From contig NZ_BSST01000001.1 of NCBI RefSeq assembly GCF_030161395.1, positions 4,030,001 to 4,094,000 on the forward strand: 64,000 bases of DNA. The letters are read 5' to 3'. The translations under genes and the position numbers were made by a program. The notes under the pieces were generated by a model that was not told where the DNA came from, ran no database searches, and was given only the letters and a program-made list of their open reading frames with translations. Below, in pieces: positions 48,878 to 57,777 of the stretch. Every line of letters begins with the position of its first letter. Position 1 is the stretch's first letter. Source of the stretch: Thalassotalea insulae. Its GTDB lineage: Bacteria > Pseudomonadota > Gammaproteobacteria > Enterobacterales > Alteromonadaceae.

Positions 48878-50347
48878 ATGAAGAACTCTGATTATCAGTC
48901 TGCGAGTGAAATCGTCATTTTTGGCGCTCTTGGTGATTTGTCCCGTCGAAAATTATTACCTGCGTTATATCAATTAGATCTGGTCGGGCTATTGAACCCG
49001 GAAAGTCGAATCGTGGCGGTTGCCCGTCAGGAAATGGATGCGAAGGAGTTAACGGAGTTTGTTGTTGAAAATCTTACGAGCTTTGTTAAAGAAGGCCTAG
49101 ATAAAGAAACGTTGGCAAGATTTACTGCGCGCTTGGTTTATCAACAACTGGATTTTAAAGAAGGTAAAGCATACGCAAAACTCGCTGATATTTTAGCTGA
49201 TGGCCATAGTACTCGTGTTTACTATTTCTCAACGCCACCGGCAATTTACGGCGATATCTCTGATGGTTTAAAGGCAGCAAAATTAATCACAGATAAAGAT
49301 CGCGTAGTCATGGAAAAACCCATTGGTCACTGCCTTGAGTCGTCTAAGGTGATAAATGATCAGGTATCTCGTCATTTTAACGAAAATCAAATTTATCGTA
49401 TTGACCATTATCTTGGAAAAGAAACCGTTTTAAATTTATTAGTATTACGCTTTGCTAATTCACTACTGACCAATAACTGGGATCGTAACAGCATAGATCA
49501 TATTCAGATTACTGTTGCTGAAAGTGTTGGCATTGAAGGTCGCTGGGGTTTTTATGATGATGCCGGACAAATGCGTGATATGGTACAAAATCATTTATTG
49601 CAAATTCTCTCGTTACTGGCAATGGAGCCGCCAGCAGATTTAAGCGCAGAAAGTATCCGCGCAGAAAAATTAAAAGCGGTGAAAGCGCTGAAACCAATTG
49701 ATCGCACTAATGTTAAAGATAAAACCGTCCGTGGCCAATATGCTGATGGCTTCTTAAATGGTAGCCCGGTTCCTGGTTACTTAAATGAAGAAGGGGCGAA
49801 TAAATCTAGTCGCACTGAAACCTTTGTCGCGATAAAAGCGGAAATCGATAACTGGCGCTGGAAAGGAGTGCCGTTTTATCTGCGTACCGGTAAACGTATG
49901 CCAGCAAAACATAGTGAAATAGTCGTTCATTTTAAAGAACAACCGCATAATATTTTTAAAGACAGTTATGCAGATTTACCTGCAAATAAACTGACTATTC
50001 GTTTGCAGCCAGACGAGGGGGTTGAGTTGCAAATGATGAATAAGATCCCTGGTATCGCTAATCAAATGAATATCCACGAGAACAAGCTGGATTTAAGTTT
50101 TTCTGAAACATACGACAATCAGCGTGTTGTCGATGCTTATGAACGTTTAATGTTGGAAGTCATAAACGGCAATCAATCATTATTCGTGAGCCGTGACGAA
50201 GTTGAAGCTGCCTGGACTTGGGCTGACAGTATTATTGATGCGTGGCAAGCAACAAATGAAGCACCAAAACCCTATGCTGCTGGTTCGTGGGGGCCCGTTG
50301 CTTCTATCTCATTAATTGCACGCGACGATCGCCAGTGGGTGGAATAA
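48878..50347 (+). CDS. zwf: glucose-6-phosphate 1-dehydrogenase
   Basis: 489 residues: the NADP-binding GALGDLSRRKLLPALYQL, the substrate motif YRIDHYLGKETVLN and the GTRFILRAGK-equivalent PFYLRTGKRMP. First step of the Entner-Doudoroff/pentose phosphate branch. AAGAG precedes the ATG. First gene of zwf-pgl-edd-glk-eda, all closely spaced on the + strand. Confidence 0.97.
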   Translation: MKNSDYQSASEIVIFGALGDLSRRKLLPALYQLDLVGLLNPESRIVAVARQEMDAKELTEFVVENLTSFVKEGLDKETLARFTARLVYQQLDFKEGKAYAKLADILADGHSTRVYYFSTPPAIYGDISDGLKAAKLITDKDRVVMEKPIGHCLESSKVINDQVSRHFNENQIYRIDHYLGKETVLNLLVLRFANSLLTNNWDRNSIDHIQITVAESVGIEGRWGFYDDAGQMRDMVQNHLLQILSLLAMEPPADLSAESIRAEKLKAVKALKPIDRTNVKDKTVRGQYADGFLNGSPVPGYLNEEGANKSSRTETFVAIKAEIDNWRWKGVPFYLRTGKRMPAKHSEIVVHFKEQPHNIFKDSYADLPANKLTIRLQPDEGVELQMMNKIPGIANQMNIHENKLDLSFSETYDNQRVVDAYERLMLEVINGNQSLFVSRDEVEAAWTWADSIIDAWQATNEAPKPYAAGSWGPVASISLIARDDRQWVE

Positions 50348-50348
50348 G

Positions 50349-51041
50349 ATGTATCAATTAAATGAATTTACACAGCGCAGTGAATTAGATGAAGCGCTTG
50401 CTGAAAACGTTGCCCAGTTGTTAATTCAGGCGGTAAAGCAAAAGGGCAAAGCCAGTATTGCAGTATCTGGTGGTTCAACCCCTAAAGGCTTTTTTAACGC
50501 GTTGTCACAAAAAGATCTGCCATGGCAAGATATTACGATTACCTTAGCGGATGAACGTTGGGTTGGTATAGACAGTGATGATAGTAACACTCGGTTAGTG
50601 CATGAAAACTTGCTACAAAATAAGGCGGTTAATGCAAAGTTCTTCCATCTCAAACAAGGGGATGAACTTACAGATGAAACCTTGGCGGATCTTAACTTGG
50701 CAGCAAAGTCGTCGATATTACCATTAGATGTTTTGATTTTAGGTATGGGAGAGGATGGTCATACTGCTTCATTGTTCCCTTGCAGCGAGCAAATTGCTCA
50801 AGCGTTATCGTCTTCAACTGCGCCATTATTAAAAGTGGTACCACAAACAGCGCCATATCAGCGCATTACCTTTAGTTTTGCTTATCTTAAACAAAGCAAA
50901 AACACCTTTTTACATATCAGTGGAACCAATAAACACGCGGTGCTTGAGCAAGCCATCGCAGGTAATGACAGCAGAGCTATGCCAATTCGGGCATTTTTAC
51001 AGGATCCAGCGATAGATACCCAAGTTTATTGGGCGGAGTAA
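50349..51041 (+). CDS. pgl: 6-phosphogluconolactonase
   Basis: 230 residues from the ATG at 50349, one base after the zwf stop; the longer frame from 50316 is inside zwf. Motifs ASIAVSGGSTPKGFF, TLADERWVG and LGMGEDGHTASLFP are those of the DevB/Pgl family. Hydrolyses 6-phosphogluconolactone. Confidence 0.95.
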   Translation: MYQLNEFTQRSELDEALAENVAQLLIQAVKQKGKASIAVSGGSTPKGFFNALSQKDLPWQDITITLADERWVGIDSDDSNTRLVHENLLQNKAVNAKFFHLKQGDELTDETLADLNLAAKSSILPLDVLILGMGEDGHTASLFPCSEQIAQALSSSTAPLLKVVPQTAPYQRITFSFAYLKQSKNTFLHISGTNKHAVLEQAIAGNDSRAMPIRAFLQDPAIDTQVYWAE

Positions 51042-51044
51042 CTC

Positions 51045-52880
51045 ATGGCTATTGAAATGAATAAAGAAATTTTATCGATCACTCAGCGCATTGTTGAGCG
51101 TAGTAAAGGTTCGCGCCAAGCCTATTTAGCAAAAATAGATGCAGCGAAATCGACAACAGTACACCGAGCAAACTTGTCATGCGGTAATTTAGCCCACGGC
51201 TTTGCCGCCTGTGGTAAATCAGATAAAGATGTCTTACGTGGCATTAATCATTCAGATATTGCGATCGTATCGGCTTATAACGACATGTTATCGGCTCATC
51301 AGCCTTATGAAACGTATCCGGAAATTATTAAAGAAGCAGTCAGAGAAACGGGTGGTGTAGCCCAGTTTGCCGGTGGCGTCCCAGCGATGTGTGATGGTGT
51401 GACTCAAGGTCAACCAGGCATGGATTTAAGCTTAATGAGTCGTGATGTTATTGCGATGTCGAGTGCCGTGGCATTGTCACACAATATGTTTGATGGCGCT
51501 TTGATGTTAGGTATTTGTGACAAAATTGTCCCTGGTTTATTGATTGCTACTATGACCTTTGGTCATCTACCAACAGTATTTATCCCCGCTGGACCTATGC
51601 CATCAGGTATTCCAAATAAAGAAAAAGCGCGTGTTCGTCAGCAATTTGCTAAAGGTGAAATTGGTGAAGATAAGTTGTTGGAGGCTGAATCATCGTCTTA
51701 TCATGCACCAGGAACATGCACCTTCTTTGGTACTGCTAATTCAAACCAATTAGTGGTTGAAGTGATGGGCTTGCATTTGCCAGGCGCTTCATTTGTTCCA
51801 CCTAATACTCAGTTACGGGAAGAGTTAACTAAAGCAGCAGCGCGTCAGGTTACTCGATTGACTCAGCAATCTGGTAATTATATGCCCGTTGGTAAAATGA
51901 TTGATGAAAAGTCAATTGTTAATGCCATAGTTGCATTGCTGGCAACCGGTGGTTCAACTAACTTAACCATGCATATTATCGCGTTCGCAAGAGCGGCAGG
52001 GATTATTATTAATTTCCAAGATTTTAATGATTTATCAAATGCTGTACCGCTAATCACTCGTATTTATCCGAATGGTTCTGCTGATGTTAACCATTTTCAG
52101 CAAGCGGGTGGCATGGCATTGTTATTTAAAGAATTGATTGGTGCAGGTTTATTGCATCAGGATGTTAATACTATTTGTGGTCCTGGCTTATCCCGTTATA
52201 CCAAACAACCTGAGCTTATTGATGGTAAATTGCAATGGGTTGATAGCGTTGATGTGTCGGGCGATCCCGAGGTTATTGCAACAACAGCTAAGCCATTTAA
52301 AGCTGACGGTGGTTTAAAAGTACTTAAAGGTAATTTAGGTACTTCGGTACTGAAAACATCTTCATTGCGTGAAGGGAGTTTTGTCATTAAGGCGCCAGCG
52401 GTAGTGTTTGAAGATCAGCATGAATTAGAAACGGCTTTTAAAGCAGGTGAGTTAGAAAAAGACTTTGTCGCTGTAGTTCGTTTTCAAGGACCGAAAGCAC
52501 GCGGTATGCCTGAATTGCATAAATTAACACCGCCATTAGGTGTGCTCCAGGATAAAGGCTTTAAAGTGGCGCTTGTCACTGATGGTCGGATGTCAGGGGC
52601 TTCAGGTAAAGTACCAGCGGCAATTCATTTGTGTCCTGAAGCATTAGACGGTGGCTTGATCGCTAAAGTAAAAAATGGCGATATGATCATGGTCGATGGT
52701 GAGTCTGGTGAGTTAACCTTATTGGTCAGTGAGCAAGAATTAGCGCAACGAGAAAATTCGCAATTTAATGTTAATGGTCATCATCAGGGCATGGGACGTG
52801 AATTGTTTGGCTTTATGCGACGTAACTTAAGTACTGCCGATACCGGTGCATGTTCATTGTTTGAAGGGCAAAATGACTAA
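51045..52880 (+). CDS. edd: phosphogluconate dehydratase
   Basis: 611 residues (a second ATG four codons later is possible). It belongs to the IlvD/Edd family of [4Fe-4S] dehydratases: MCDGVTQGQPGMDLSLMSRDVIAMS, APGTCTFFGTANSNQLV and VTDGRMSGASGKVPAAIH. Converts 6-phosphogluconate to KDPG. Its stop codon overlaps the glk start by one base (TAATG). Confidence 0.97.
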   Translation: MAIEMNKEILSITQRIVERSKGSRQAYLAKIDAAKSTTVHRANLSCGNLAHGFAACGKSDKDVLRGINHSDIAIVSAYNDMLSAHQPYETYPEIIKEAVRETGGVAQFAGGVPAMCDGVTQGQPGMDLSLMSRDVIAMSSAVALSHNMFDGALMLGICDKIVPGLLIATMTFGHLPTVFIPAGPMPSGIPNKEKARVRQQFAKGEIGEDKLLEAESSSYHAPGTCTFFGTANSNQLVVEVMGLHLPGASFVPPNTQLREELTKAAARQVTRLTQQSGNYMPVGKMIDEKSIVNAIVALLATGGSTNLTMHIIAFARAAGIIINFQDFNDLSNAVPLITRIYPNGSADVNHFQQAGGMALLFKELIGAGLLHQDVNTICGPGLSRYTKQPELIDGKLQWVDSVDVSGDPEVIATTAKPFKADGGLKVLKGNLGTSVLKTSSLREGSFVIKAPAVVFEDQHELETAFKAGELEKDFVAVVRFQGPKARGMPELHKLTPPLGVLQDKGFKVALVTDGRMSGASGKVPAAIHLCPEALDGGLIAKVKNGDMIMVDGESGELTLLVSEQELAQRENSQFNVNGHHQGMGRELFGFMRRNLSTADTGACSLFEGQND

Positions 52881-53857
52881 TGTCGGATGAAATATACAAT
52901 TTAGTAGCCGATATTGGCGGCACTAACATTCGTCTTGGCTATTTCGTCCAAGACAACGTGGCGGCCAATATTAAGGTTTATCAATGTGCGGATTATGCCA
53001 GCTTATCTGATGTGGTTAAAACCTATATCAGTGAAATGGAATTAACCGGAAAAACGATTAACGCCTGTCTAGCTATTGCCTGTCCGGTGGAAAATGATCT
53101 GATTTCGATGACGAACTTGCCGTGGGAGTTCTCGCAATCTGCATTAAAACAAGAATTACAGCTTAATAAGCTAGTGTTGATCAATGACTACACTGCGATT
53201 GCGCATGCTATCCCACATTTAACTGATGAGCAGAAAGTGAAAATTGGTGGCGGTACGGCGGTTGAAGGTAAGCCTATTTCCATTTGTGGCCCAGGTACCG
53301 GTTTAGGGGTTGCAAATGCGCTCGCTATAGGTGACCAATGGCATGCGCTTGGTGGAGAGGGCGGCCATGTAGATTTTGCTCCGGTCGACCAATTAGAAAG
53401 TGAAATCTTAGCATTTTTATTTACCAAGTATGAGCATGTTTCTTATGAGCAATTATTATCAGGTTTAGGGTTAGAACAAATTTATCAAGCACTGAATCAT
53501 ATTAATAATGCTCAACAGCCGCCGCTATCAGCGAAAGAAATTTCTAGTAAAGCATTAACCAATGATTGCCCGTTATGTCAGCAAACGTTAACGCAATTTT
53601 GTCGTATTCTCGGCAGTTTTGCTGGTAACTTGGCATTAACTTTAGCAAGTTTTGGCGGTGTTTATATCGCAGGCGGTATTGTGCCGCGATTTATCGAATT
53701 TTTAGCGCAAAGTGAGTTTAGAAGTCGTTTTGAAAGTAAAGGACGCTTCGAAGACTTTAACCAAAATATTCCAACCTATGTGATCATCGAATCTCAGCCT
53801 GGTATTTTGGGAGCTTCAGCTTACCTTCGCCAATACAATCTTCAATATTTAGGATAA
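52880..53857 (+). CDS. glk: glucokinase
   Basis: 325 residues of the bacterial Glk (PF02685) family: ADIGGTNIRLGYF (phosphate loop), LINDYTAIAHAIP, GPGTGLGVANAL and GGEGGHVDFAP (substrate-binding Glu/His). Phosphorylates intracellular glucose, feeding zwf; its place inside the Entner-Doudoroff operon fits this. Confidence 0.96.
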   Translation: MSDEIYNLVADIGGTNIRLGYFVQDNVAANIKVYQCADYASLSDVVKTYISEMELTGKTINACLAIACPVENDLISMTNLPWEFSQSALKQELQLNKLVLINDYTAIAHAIPHLTDEQKVKIGGGTAVEGKPISICGPGTGLGVANALAIGDQWHALGGEGGHVDFAPVDQLESEILAFLFTKYEHVSYEQLLSGLGLEQIYQALNHINNAQQPPLSAKEISSKALTNDCPLCQQTLTQFCRILGSFAGNLALTLASFGGVYIAGGIVPRFIEFLAQSEFRSRFESKGRFEDFNQNIPTYVIIESQPGILGASAYLRQYNLQYLG

Positions 53858-53866
53858 AGAGGAATT

Positions 53867-54514
53867 ATGACCCTAACTAAAAAATGGCAAGTTATGCCTA
53901 AAGACCTTTTTGCGATGGGACCAATAGTTCCTGTTTTAGTAATTAAAGACGTTGAAGATGCATTGCCAATTGCAGAAGCGTTACTGGCCGCAGATGTCAG
54001 AGTACTGGAAGTTACTTTGCGTACTCCAGCTGCACTTGATGTTATCAGTACGATTGCCAAAGCGATGCCAGAGGCGGTAGTAGGGGCTGGAACGGTGACT
54101 AATCGTGAATTATTACAGCGTTCTGCTGATGCTGGGGCTAAATTTGCCATCAGTCCAGGGTTAACCAAAGATTTATTACAAGCGGGTAATGAAGGCGATG
54201 TTGCTTTGATCCCTGGAATTTCGTCGATATCTGAATTGATGGACGGTATTGATTATGGTTACGATCACTTTAAATTCTTCCCTGCGGAAGCATCGGGTGG
54301 TGTGAAAGCGATCCAGTCGATTGGTGGCCCATTTCCAGATATTCGTTTCTGCCCAACGGGTGGTATTAACCTTAATAATATTAATAACTATCTCGCGTTA
54401 AAAAACGTAGTTTGCTGTGGTGGTTCATGGTTAGTGTCCGATGAAATAGTTGCAGAAAGGAACTGGGGTAAAATTACCGAATTAGCGACACAAGCGTTAG
54501 CACATGTTCGTTAA
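53867..54514 (+). CDS. eda: KDPG/KHG aldolase
   Basis: 215 residues: VPVLVIKDVEDALPIAEAL, VLEVTLRTPAALDVI (catalytic Glu), GAGTVTN and the Schiff-base Lys in HFKFFPAEASGGV. Splits KDPG into pyruvate and glyceraldehyde 3-phosphate. GAGGAA precedes the ATG nine bases after glk. Last gene of the operon; a terminator follows at 54546. Confidence 0.97.
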   Translation: MTLTKKWQVMPKDLFAMGPIVPVLVIKDVEDALPIAEALLAADVRVLEVTLRTPAALDVISTIAKAMPEAVVGAGTVTNRELLQRSADAGAKFAISPGLTKDLLQAGNEGDVALIPGISSISELMDGIDYGYDHFKFFPAEASGGVKAIQSIGGPFPDIRFCPTGGINLNNINNYLALKNVVCCGGSWLVSDEIVAERNWGKITELATQALAHVR

Positions 54515-54545
54515 TTAACGTAAATATTCATTTAGATTGGTGATG

Positions 54546-54580
54546 AAAACACAGCTTACTTAAGCTGTGTTTTTATTATT
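54546..54580 (+). terminator. terminator after eda
   Basis: AAAACACAGCTTA (54546-54558), loop CT, TAAGCTGTGTTTT (54561-54573) and TTATTATT. A strong stem with a T run; it can also serve the convergent kinase gene on the - strand. Confidence 0.88.
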
Positions 54581-54590
54581 AAGGGTTGCG

Positions 54591-55811
54591 TTAATTTGCT
54601 GGTGTTAAATTTGGCAACCTGATCTCAAAGGTACTGCCATTGGTGCTAGGTTTGAGCTTGATTGTACCTTTTAACTGCACTAATACCGTTTTTTGCACGA
54701 TACACAGACCAAGGCCGATATGGCTGTGCCTTTTATCTGATCGAATACCTGGTGAAAATACCTCATTGGGATCATTTAACTGAAAGCCAATACCATTATC
54801 TTCAACGGTAAGTATAACTTCATCAGAAATGACGTTAGCGCTGATCAGCACCTTATTATCTTTACTATCATCAGTAAAAGCATGTTCAATAGCGTTCTCT
54901 ACTAGCTGGGCAATAACGCTTTGTAGTAGCATCGGGATAGTGACAAATTTAATATCGGGTGCAATGGTGATGTGAAAGCCAACTTTTTCATGATAAGCGC
55001 GGTGATAACTTTTTTCCATATCGGTAAAAAACTGTTGTAAGTTTACTGCAACCCTATTCAGTGACAATTGCTCAGAGATATCACGAAATCGCTCGATCAG
55101 GGTCGAGGTTTTGGCCAAATTTGAATCTAATAACGCAGTGCATTGCTCTGTTTGCTGAACAAATTCAAGAAACTGATTTTTGGATAATGTTTGTTGTTCA
55201 AATCGTTTTTTTAGCTCGTTCAATTGACTGGTAATAACGCTAACGGCGGTAATTGACACACCTGTTGGCGTGTTGAGTTCATGAGCCATTGCACAGATCA
55301 GGTTTTCAATATGCTTAAGGTTTTTCTTTTCAAATAAGCGTTGTTGCAGCTCATAAGCGTGTAATTGTTCTTCCATATTGGATTTAATATGCGCCAATAA
55401 TGCTTTGTATTCGTCTTTGGCGGTTCTTGCGTTACTGTCTAGTACGCAAATAGTGCCAAATGGAGTGCCATCGCTATAATTTAACGGCAAACCAAGGTAA
55501 TAAATCATATTGAGTTTGATATCAGGGTTATCATTCCAGTCAGGGTCTGTTAGCGCATTATTAACTTCCAGCATCTTCTGGCTTTTGACGACATGTTCAC
55601 AATATAAACCAGACCCATCAAATATTTCACTATCATTGATTTGATATGGATTGTGCCTATCCATATTCTTAGCAAACACTTTGATCTGATTATTCTCAAG
55701 TTTCATGATCAAAGCTGTTGGTACATGTAAAATCTTAGCGATTAAATTTAGCGTTTCAGACCATTGCTCTACCAGCAGGGTTGAATAATCAGGTGGCGCT
55801 AATTCCGTCAT
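54591..55811 (-). CDS. GAF-domain sensor histidine kinase
   Basis: 406 residues without membrane helices. The N-terminal GAF domain (about 15-165) has GLYCEHVVKSQKMLEVNNAL and LGLPLNYSDGTPFGTICVLD. A short coiled linker follows, then a variant dimerisation helix with LICAMAHELNTPTGVSITAV (the His in AHELNTP). The ATPase domain has VIAQLVENAIEHAF, VEDNGIGFQ and HIGLGLCIVQKT. A cytosolic signal is likely. No response regulator gene is adjacent, so it is an orphan kinase here. Confidence 0.9.
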   Translation of the reverse strand: MTELAPPDYSTLLVEQWSETLNLIAKILHVPTALIMKLENNQIKVFAKNMDRHNPYQINDSEIFDGSGLYCEHVVKSQKMLEVNNALTDPDWNDNPDIKLNMIYYLGLPLNYSDGTPFGTICVLDSNARTAKDEYKALLAHIKSNMEEQLHAYELQQRLFEKKNLKHIENLICAMAHELNTPTGVSITAVSVITSQLNELKKRFEQQTLSKNQFLEFVQQTEQCTALLDSNLAKTSTLIERFRDISEQLSLNRVAVNLQQFFTDMEKSYHRAYHEKVGFHITIAPDIKFVTIPMLLQSVIAQLVENAIEHAFTDDSKDNKVLISANVISDEVILTVEDNGIGFQLNDPNEVFSPGIRSDKRHSHIGLGLCIVQKTVLVQLKGTIKLKPSTNGSTFEIRLPNLTPAN

Positions 55812-55994
55812 GGTAGTTCCCTGTAAGTTATAGACTTGGAGTTATTGTTTTATCTTCCTAGGTTAACTATAGGCATAGCTAAGCGGTTCGGCTATTTTTT
55901 GGATAGTTTTAGCTAAGCTATTAGCGATATTAAGTTCAGAGAGGGGCTTTTTCAGGAAAATACATGAGGGAAATAATGAGCGCGGAAAATCAAA

Positions 55995-56021
55995 AGGCCG
56001 TTAATAGTGATTATCAACGGC
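55995..56021 (-). terminator. terminator after fabA
   Basis: GGCCGTT (55995-56001) and AACGGCC (56015-56021) around a 13-base loop, flanked by AAAA on the left, which gives TTTTGATTTT on the - strand after the fabA stop. Confidence 0.75.
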
Positions 56022-56038
56022 CAAAAGTTGATTCATTA

Positions 56039-56554
56039 TTAAAATGAAGAGGTATCAGTAAATAAACCAACTTTAAGATCTTTTGCGCTATAAATCTCTT
56101 TGCCGTCAACACTGACTGTGCCATCGGCAATCCCCATAAATAACTTACGCTTGATCACACGTTTTAAGTCAATTTTATAGGTTACCTTTTTTGATGTCGG
56201 TAATATTTGTCCGGTAAATTTTACTTCACCAACACCTAATGCGCGTCCTTTACCTGGACCTCCCGCCCATGCTAGGAAAAAGCCAACCAGCTGCCACATG
56301 GCATCAAGACCTAAACAACCTGGCATTACCGGGTCGCCTTTAAAATGACAATCAAAAAACCATAAATCAGGAGTAATATCCAATTCAGCAATGATTTCGC
56401 CCTTATCAAATAAACCACCTTGTTCGGTGATTAAGTTGATGCGGTCCATCATTAACATGTTGTCAGAAGGAAGTTTGCTGTTGCCTTCACCAAAAAAATC
56501 TGTGGTACCAGCCAAGATCAAATCTTCTTTAGAAAATGAATTCTTTTGTTCCAT
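56039..56554 (-). CDS. fabA: 3-hydroxydecanoyl-ACP dehydratase/isomerase
   Basis: 171 residues. The hot-dog fold has the active-site His in WFFDCHFKGDPVMPGCLGLDAMWQLVGFFLAW (His at about 70, Asp at about 84), plus GKGRALGVGEVKFTGQ. It makes the double bond for unsaturated fatty acids. Length is standard. A FabR-like palindrome lies 44 bases upstream of the start. Confidence 0.97.
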   Translation of the reverse strand: MEQKNSFSKEDLILAGTTDFFGEGNSKLPSDNMLMMDRINLITEQGGLFDKGEIIAELDITPDLWFFDCHFKGDPVMPGCLGLDAMWQLVGFFLAWAGGPGKGRALGVGEVKFTGQILPTSKKVTYKIDLKRVIKRKLFMGIADGTVSVDGKEIYSAKDLKVGLFTDTSSF

Positions 56555-56597
56555 GGGAAAATATTACTCTAGTTACTTAATTGAAAGGCGCTACTTT

Positions 56598-56615
56598 AGC
56601 GAACACCTGTACACT
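56598..56615. promoter_or_regulatory. FabR-like operator upstream of fabA
   Basis: AGCGAACACCTGTACACT, an imperfect palindrome (read on the - strand AGTGTACA, two bases, TGTTCGCT) resembling the gammaproteobacterial FabR site in front of fabA and fabB. Assignment by resemblance. Confidence 0.55.
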
Positions 56616-56702
56616 AAACAACTCTGAACAGTTAAATATTTTCATTAATTATTTGTGACTATCACTATTTATACGTAAAATACGGTTATACGTAACCAAT
56701 TA

Positions 56703-56987
56703 ATGATTGCAGATATGTTAGCTAATGAATTGAAAGATAAAAAGAAAAAAGCATTGACCAATGCAGAGAAACAAAAAAGATATCGAGAAAGGCAAAAAGA
56801 GAAAGGTAAGCAAGAAATGCGTGGTTATTTATCACCAGAAGCAAAAAAATGCTACCAAATGATTGCCGAGCAGACCGGTTGGAATGATAGTATTATACTC
56901 AGTAATGCGGTTAGATTAACATTTGCCGCCTATAAAAATGGCCAAATTGGCTTACTTAATAGCTGGTTAAAAAAGCATGAGCTGTAA
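56703..56987 (+). CDS. small basic protein, possibly RepB-type regulatory family
   Basis: 94 residues. The N-terminal half is highly charged (KDKKKKALTNAEKQKRYRERQKEKG), the C-terminal half is helical (SPEAKKCYQMIAEQTGWNDSIILSNAVRLTFAAY). The layout recalls small plasmid replication-regulatory (RepB/CopB-like) or ribbon-helix-helix proteins, but I cannot assign a family with confidence. ATG at 56703 has no clear ribosome-binding site; an in-frame ATG at 56715 is an alternative. Probably nucleic-acid-binding. Confidence 0.65.
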   Translation: MIADMLANELKDKKKKALTNAEKQKRYRERQKEKGKQEMRGYLSPEAKKCYQMIAEQTGWNDSIILSNAVRLTFAAYKNGQIGLLNSWLKKHEL

Positions 56988-57118
56988 AATGACGATTATT
57001 AAGTAAATATATTAGCTTTTGCTGAAATTAGATTGTGTTCCGCTGGAAATGCCATTATTCTTATCAGTCATCATGATCTATATGTTGTTAAATAGATAAA
57101 GTATAAGGTAACACTCCG

Positions 57119-57763
57119 TTGATAAATGTTTTGTTAGTAGATGACCATGAGTTAGTTCGCACTGGTATTAGGAAGATACTGGACGAAGTCAAAGGGCTTA
57201 AGGTTATTGGTGAAGCTCAAACAGGAGAAGAAGCGGTTCAGTTTTGTCGTAAAACTGAACCTGATGTCGTACTAATGGATATGAATATGCCAGGTATTGG
57301 CGGTCTGGAAGCTACGAAAAAAATTATCCGTTATGCCCCTGATGTTAAAGTCATTGTATTAACCGTCTATTGTGAAGACCCTATTCCGACCAAAGTGATG
57401 CAAATTGGTGCTGCCGGTTATTTAACCAAAGGTGCAGGGCCAGATGAAATGGTCAATGCCATTCGTGCAGTAAATAGTGGTCAGCGTTACTTAACACCGG
57501 AAATTGCCCAGCAAATGGCGTTAAGCCAGTTTAAATCTGCGGAAGAGAACCCGTTTAATGTGCTATCAGAGCGCGAACTGCAAATCATGTTAATGATCAC
57601 TCGTGGTGAAAAGGTACCTAATATCTCAGAACAATTAGTATTAAGCACTAAAACTATTAATAGCTACCGCTACCGTATGTTTGAAAAACTTGGCGTTAGC
57701 AATGACGTTGAACTGACTCATTTGGCAATTCGTCATGGTATGTTAAAAACAGAAAAATTGTAA
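57119..57763 (+). CDS. uvrY: UvrY/GacA-family response regulator
   Basis: 214 residues from a TTG at 57119 (AAGG ten bases before; no ATG at the family start). Receiver with VLLVDDHELVRTGIRKIL and Asp in VLMDMNMPGIGGLEA (about residue 54). LuxR-type HTH: LSERELQIMLMITRGEKVPNISEQLVLSTKTINSYRYRMFEKL. With the kinase BarA it activates CsrB-type small RNAs in relatives. It directly precedes uvrC, the classical gene order. Confidence 0.95.
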   Translation: MINVLLVDDHELVRTGIRKILDEVKGLKVIGEAQTGEEAVQFCRKTEPDVVLMDMNMPGIGGLEATKKIIRYAPDVKVIVLTVYCEDPIPTKVMQIGAAGYLTKGAGPDEMVNAIRAVNSGQRYLTPEIAQQMALSQFKSAEENPFNVLSERELQIMLMITRGEKVPNISEQLVLSTKTINSYRYRMFEKLGVSNDVELTHLAIRHGMLKTEKL

Positions 57764-57777
57764 AATATTTATCAGCG

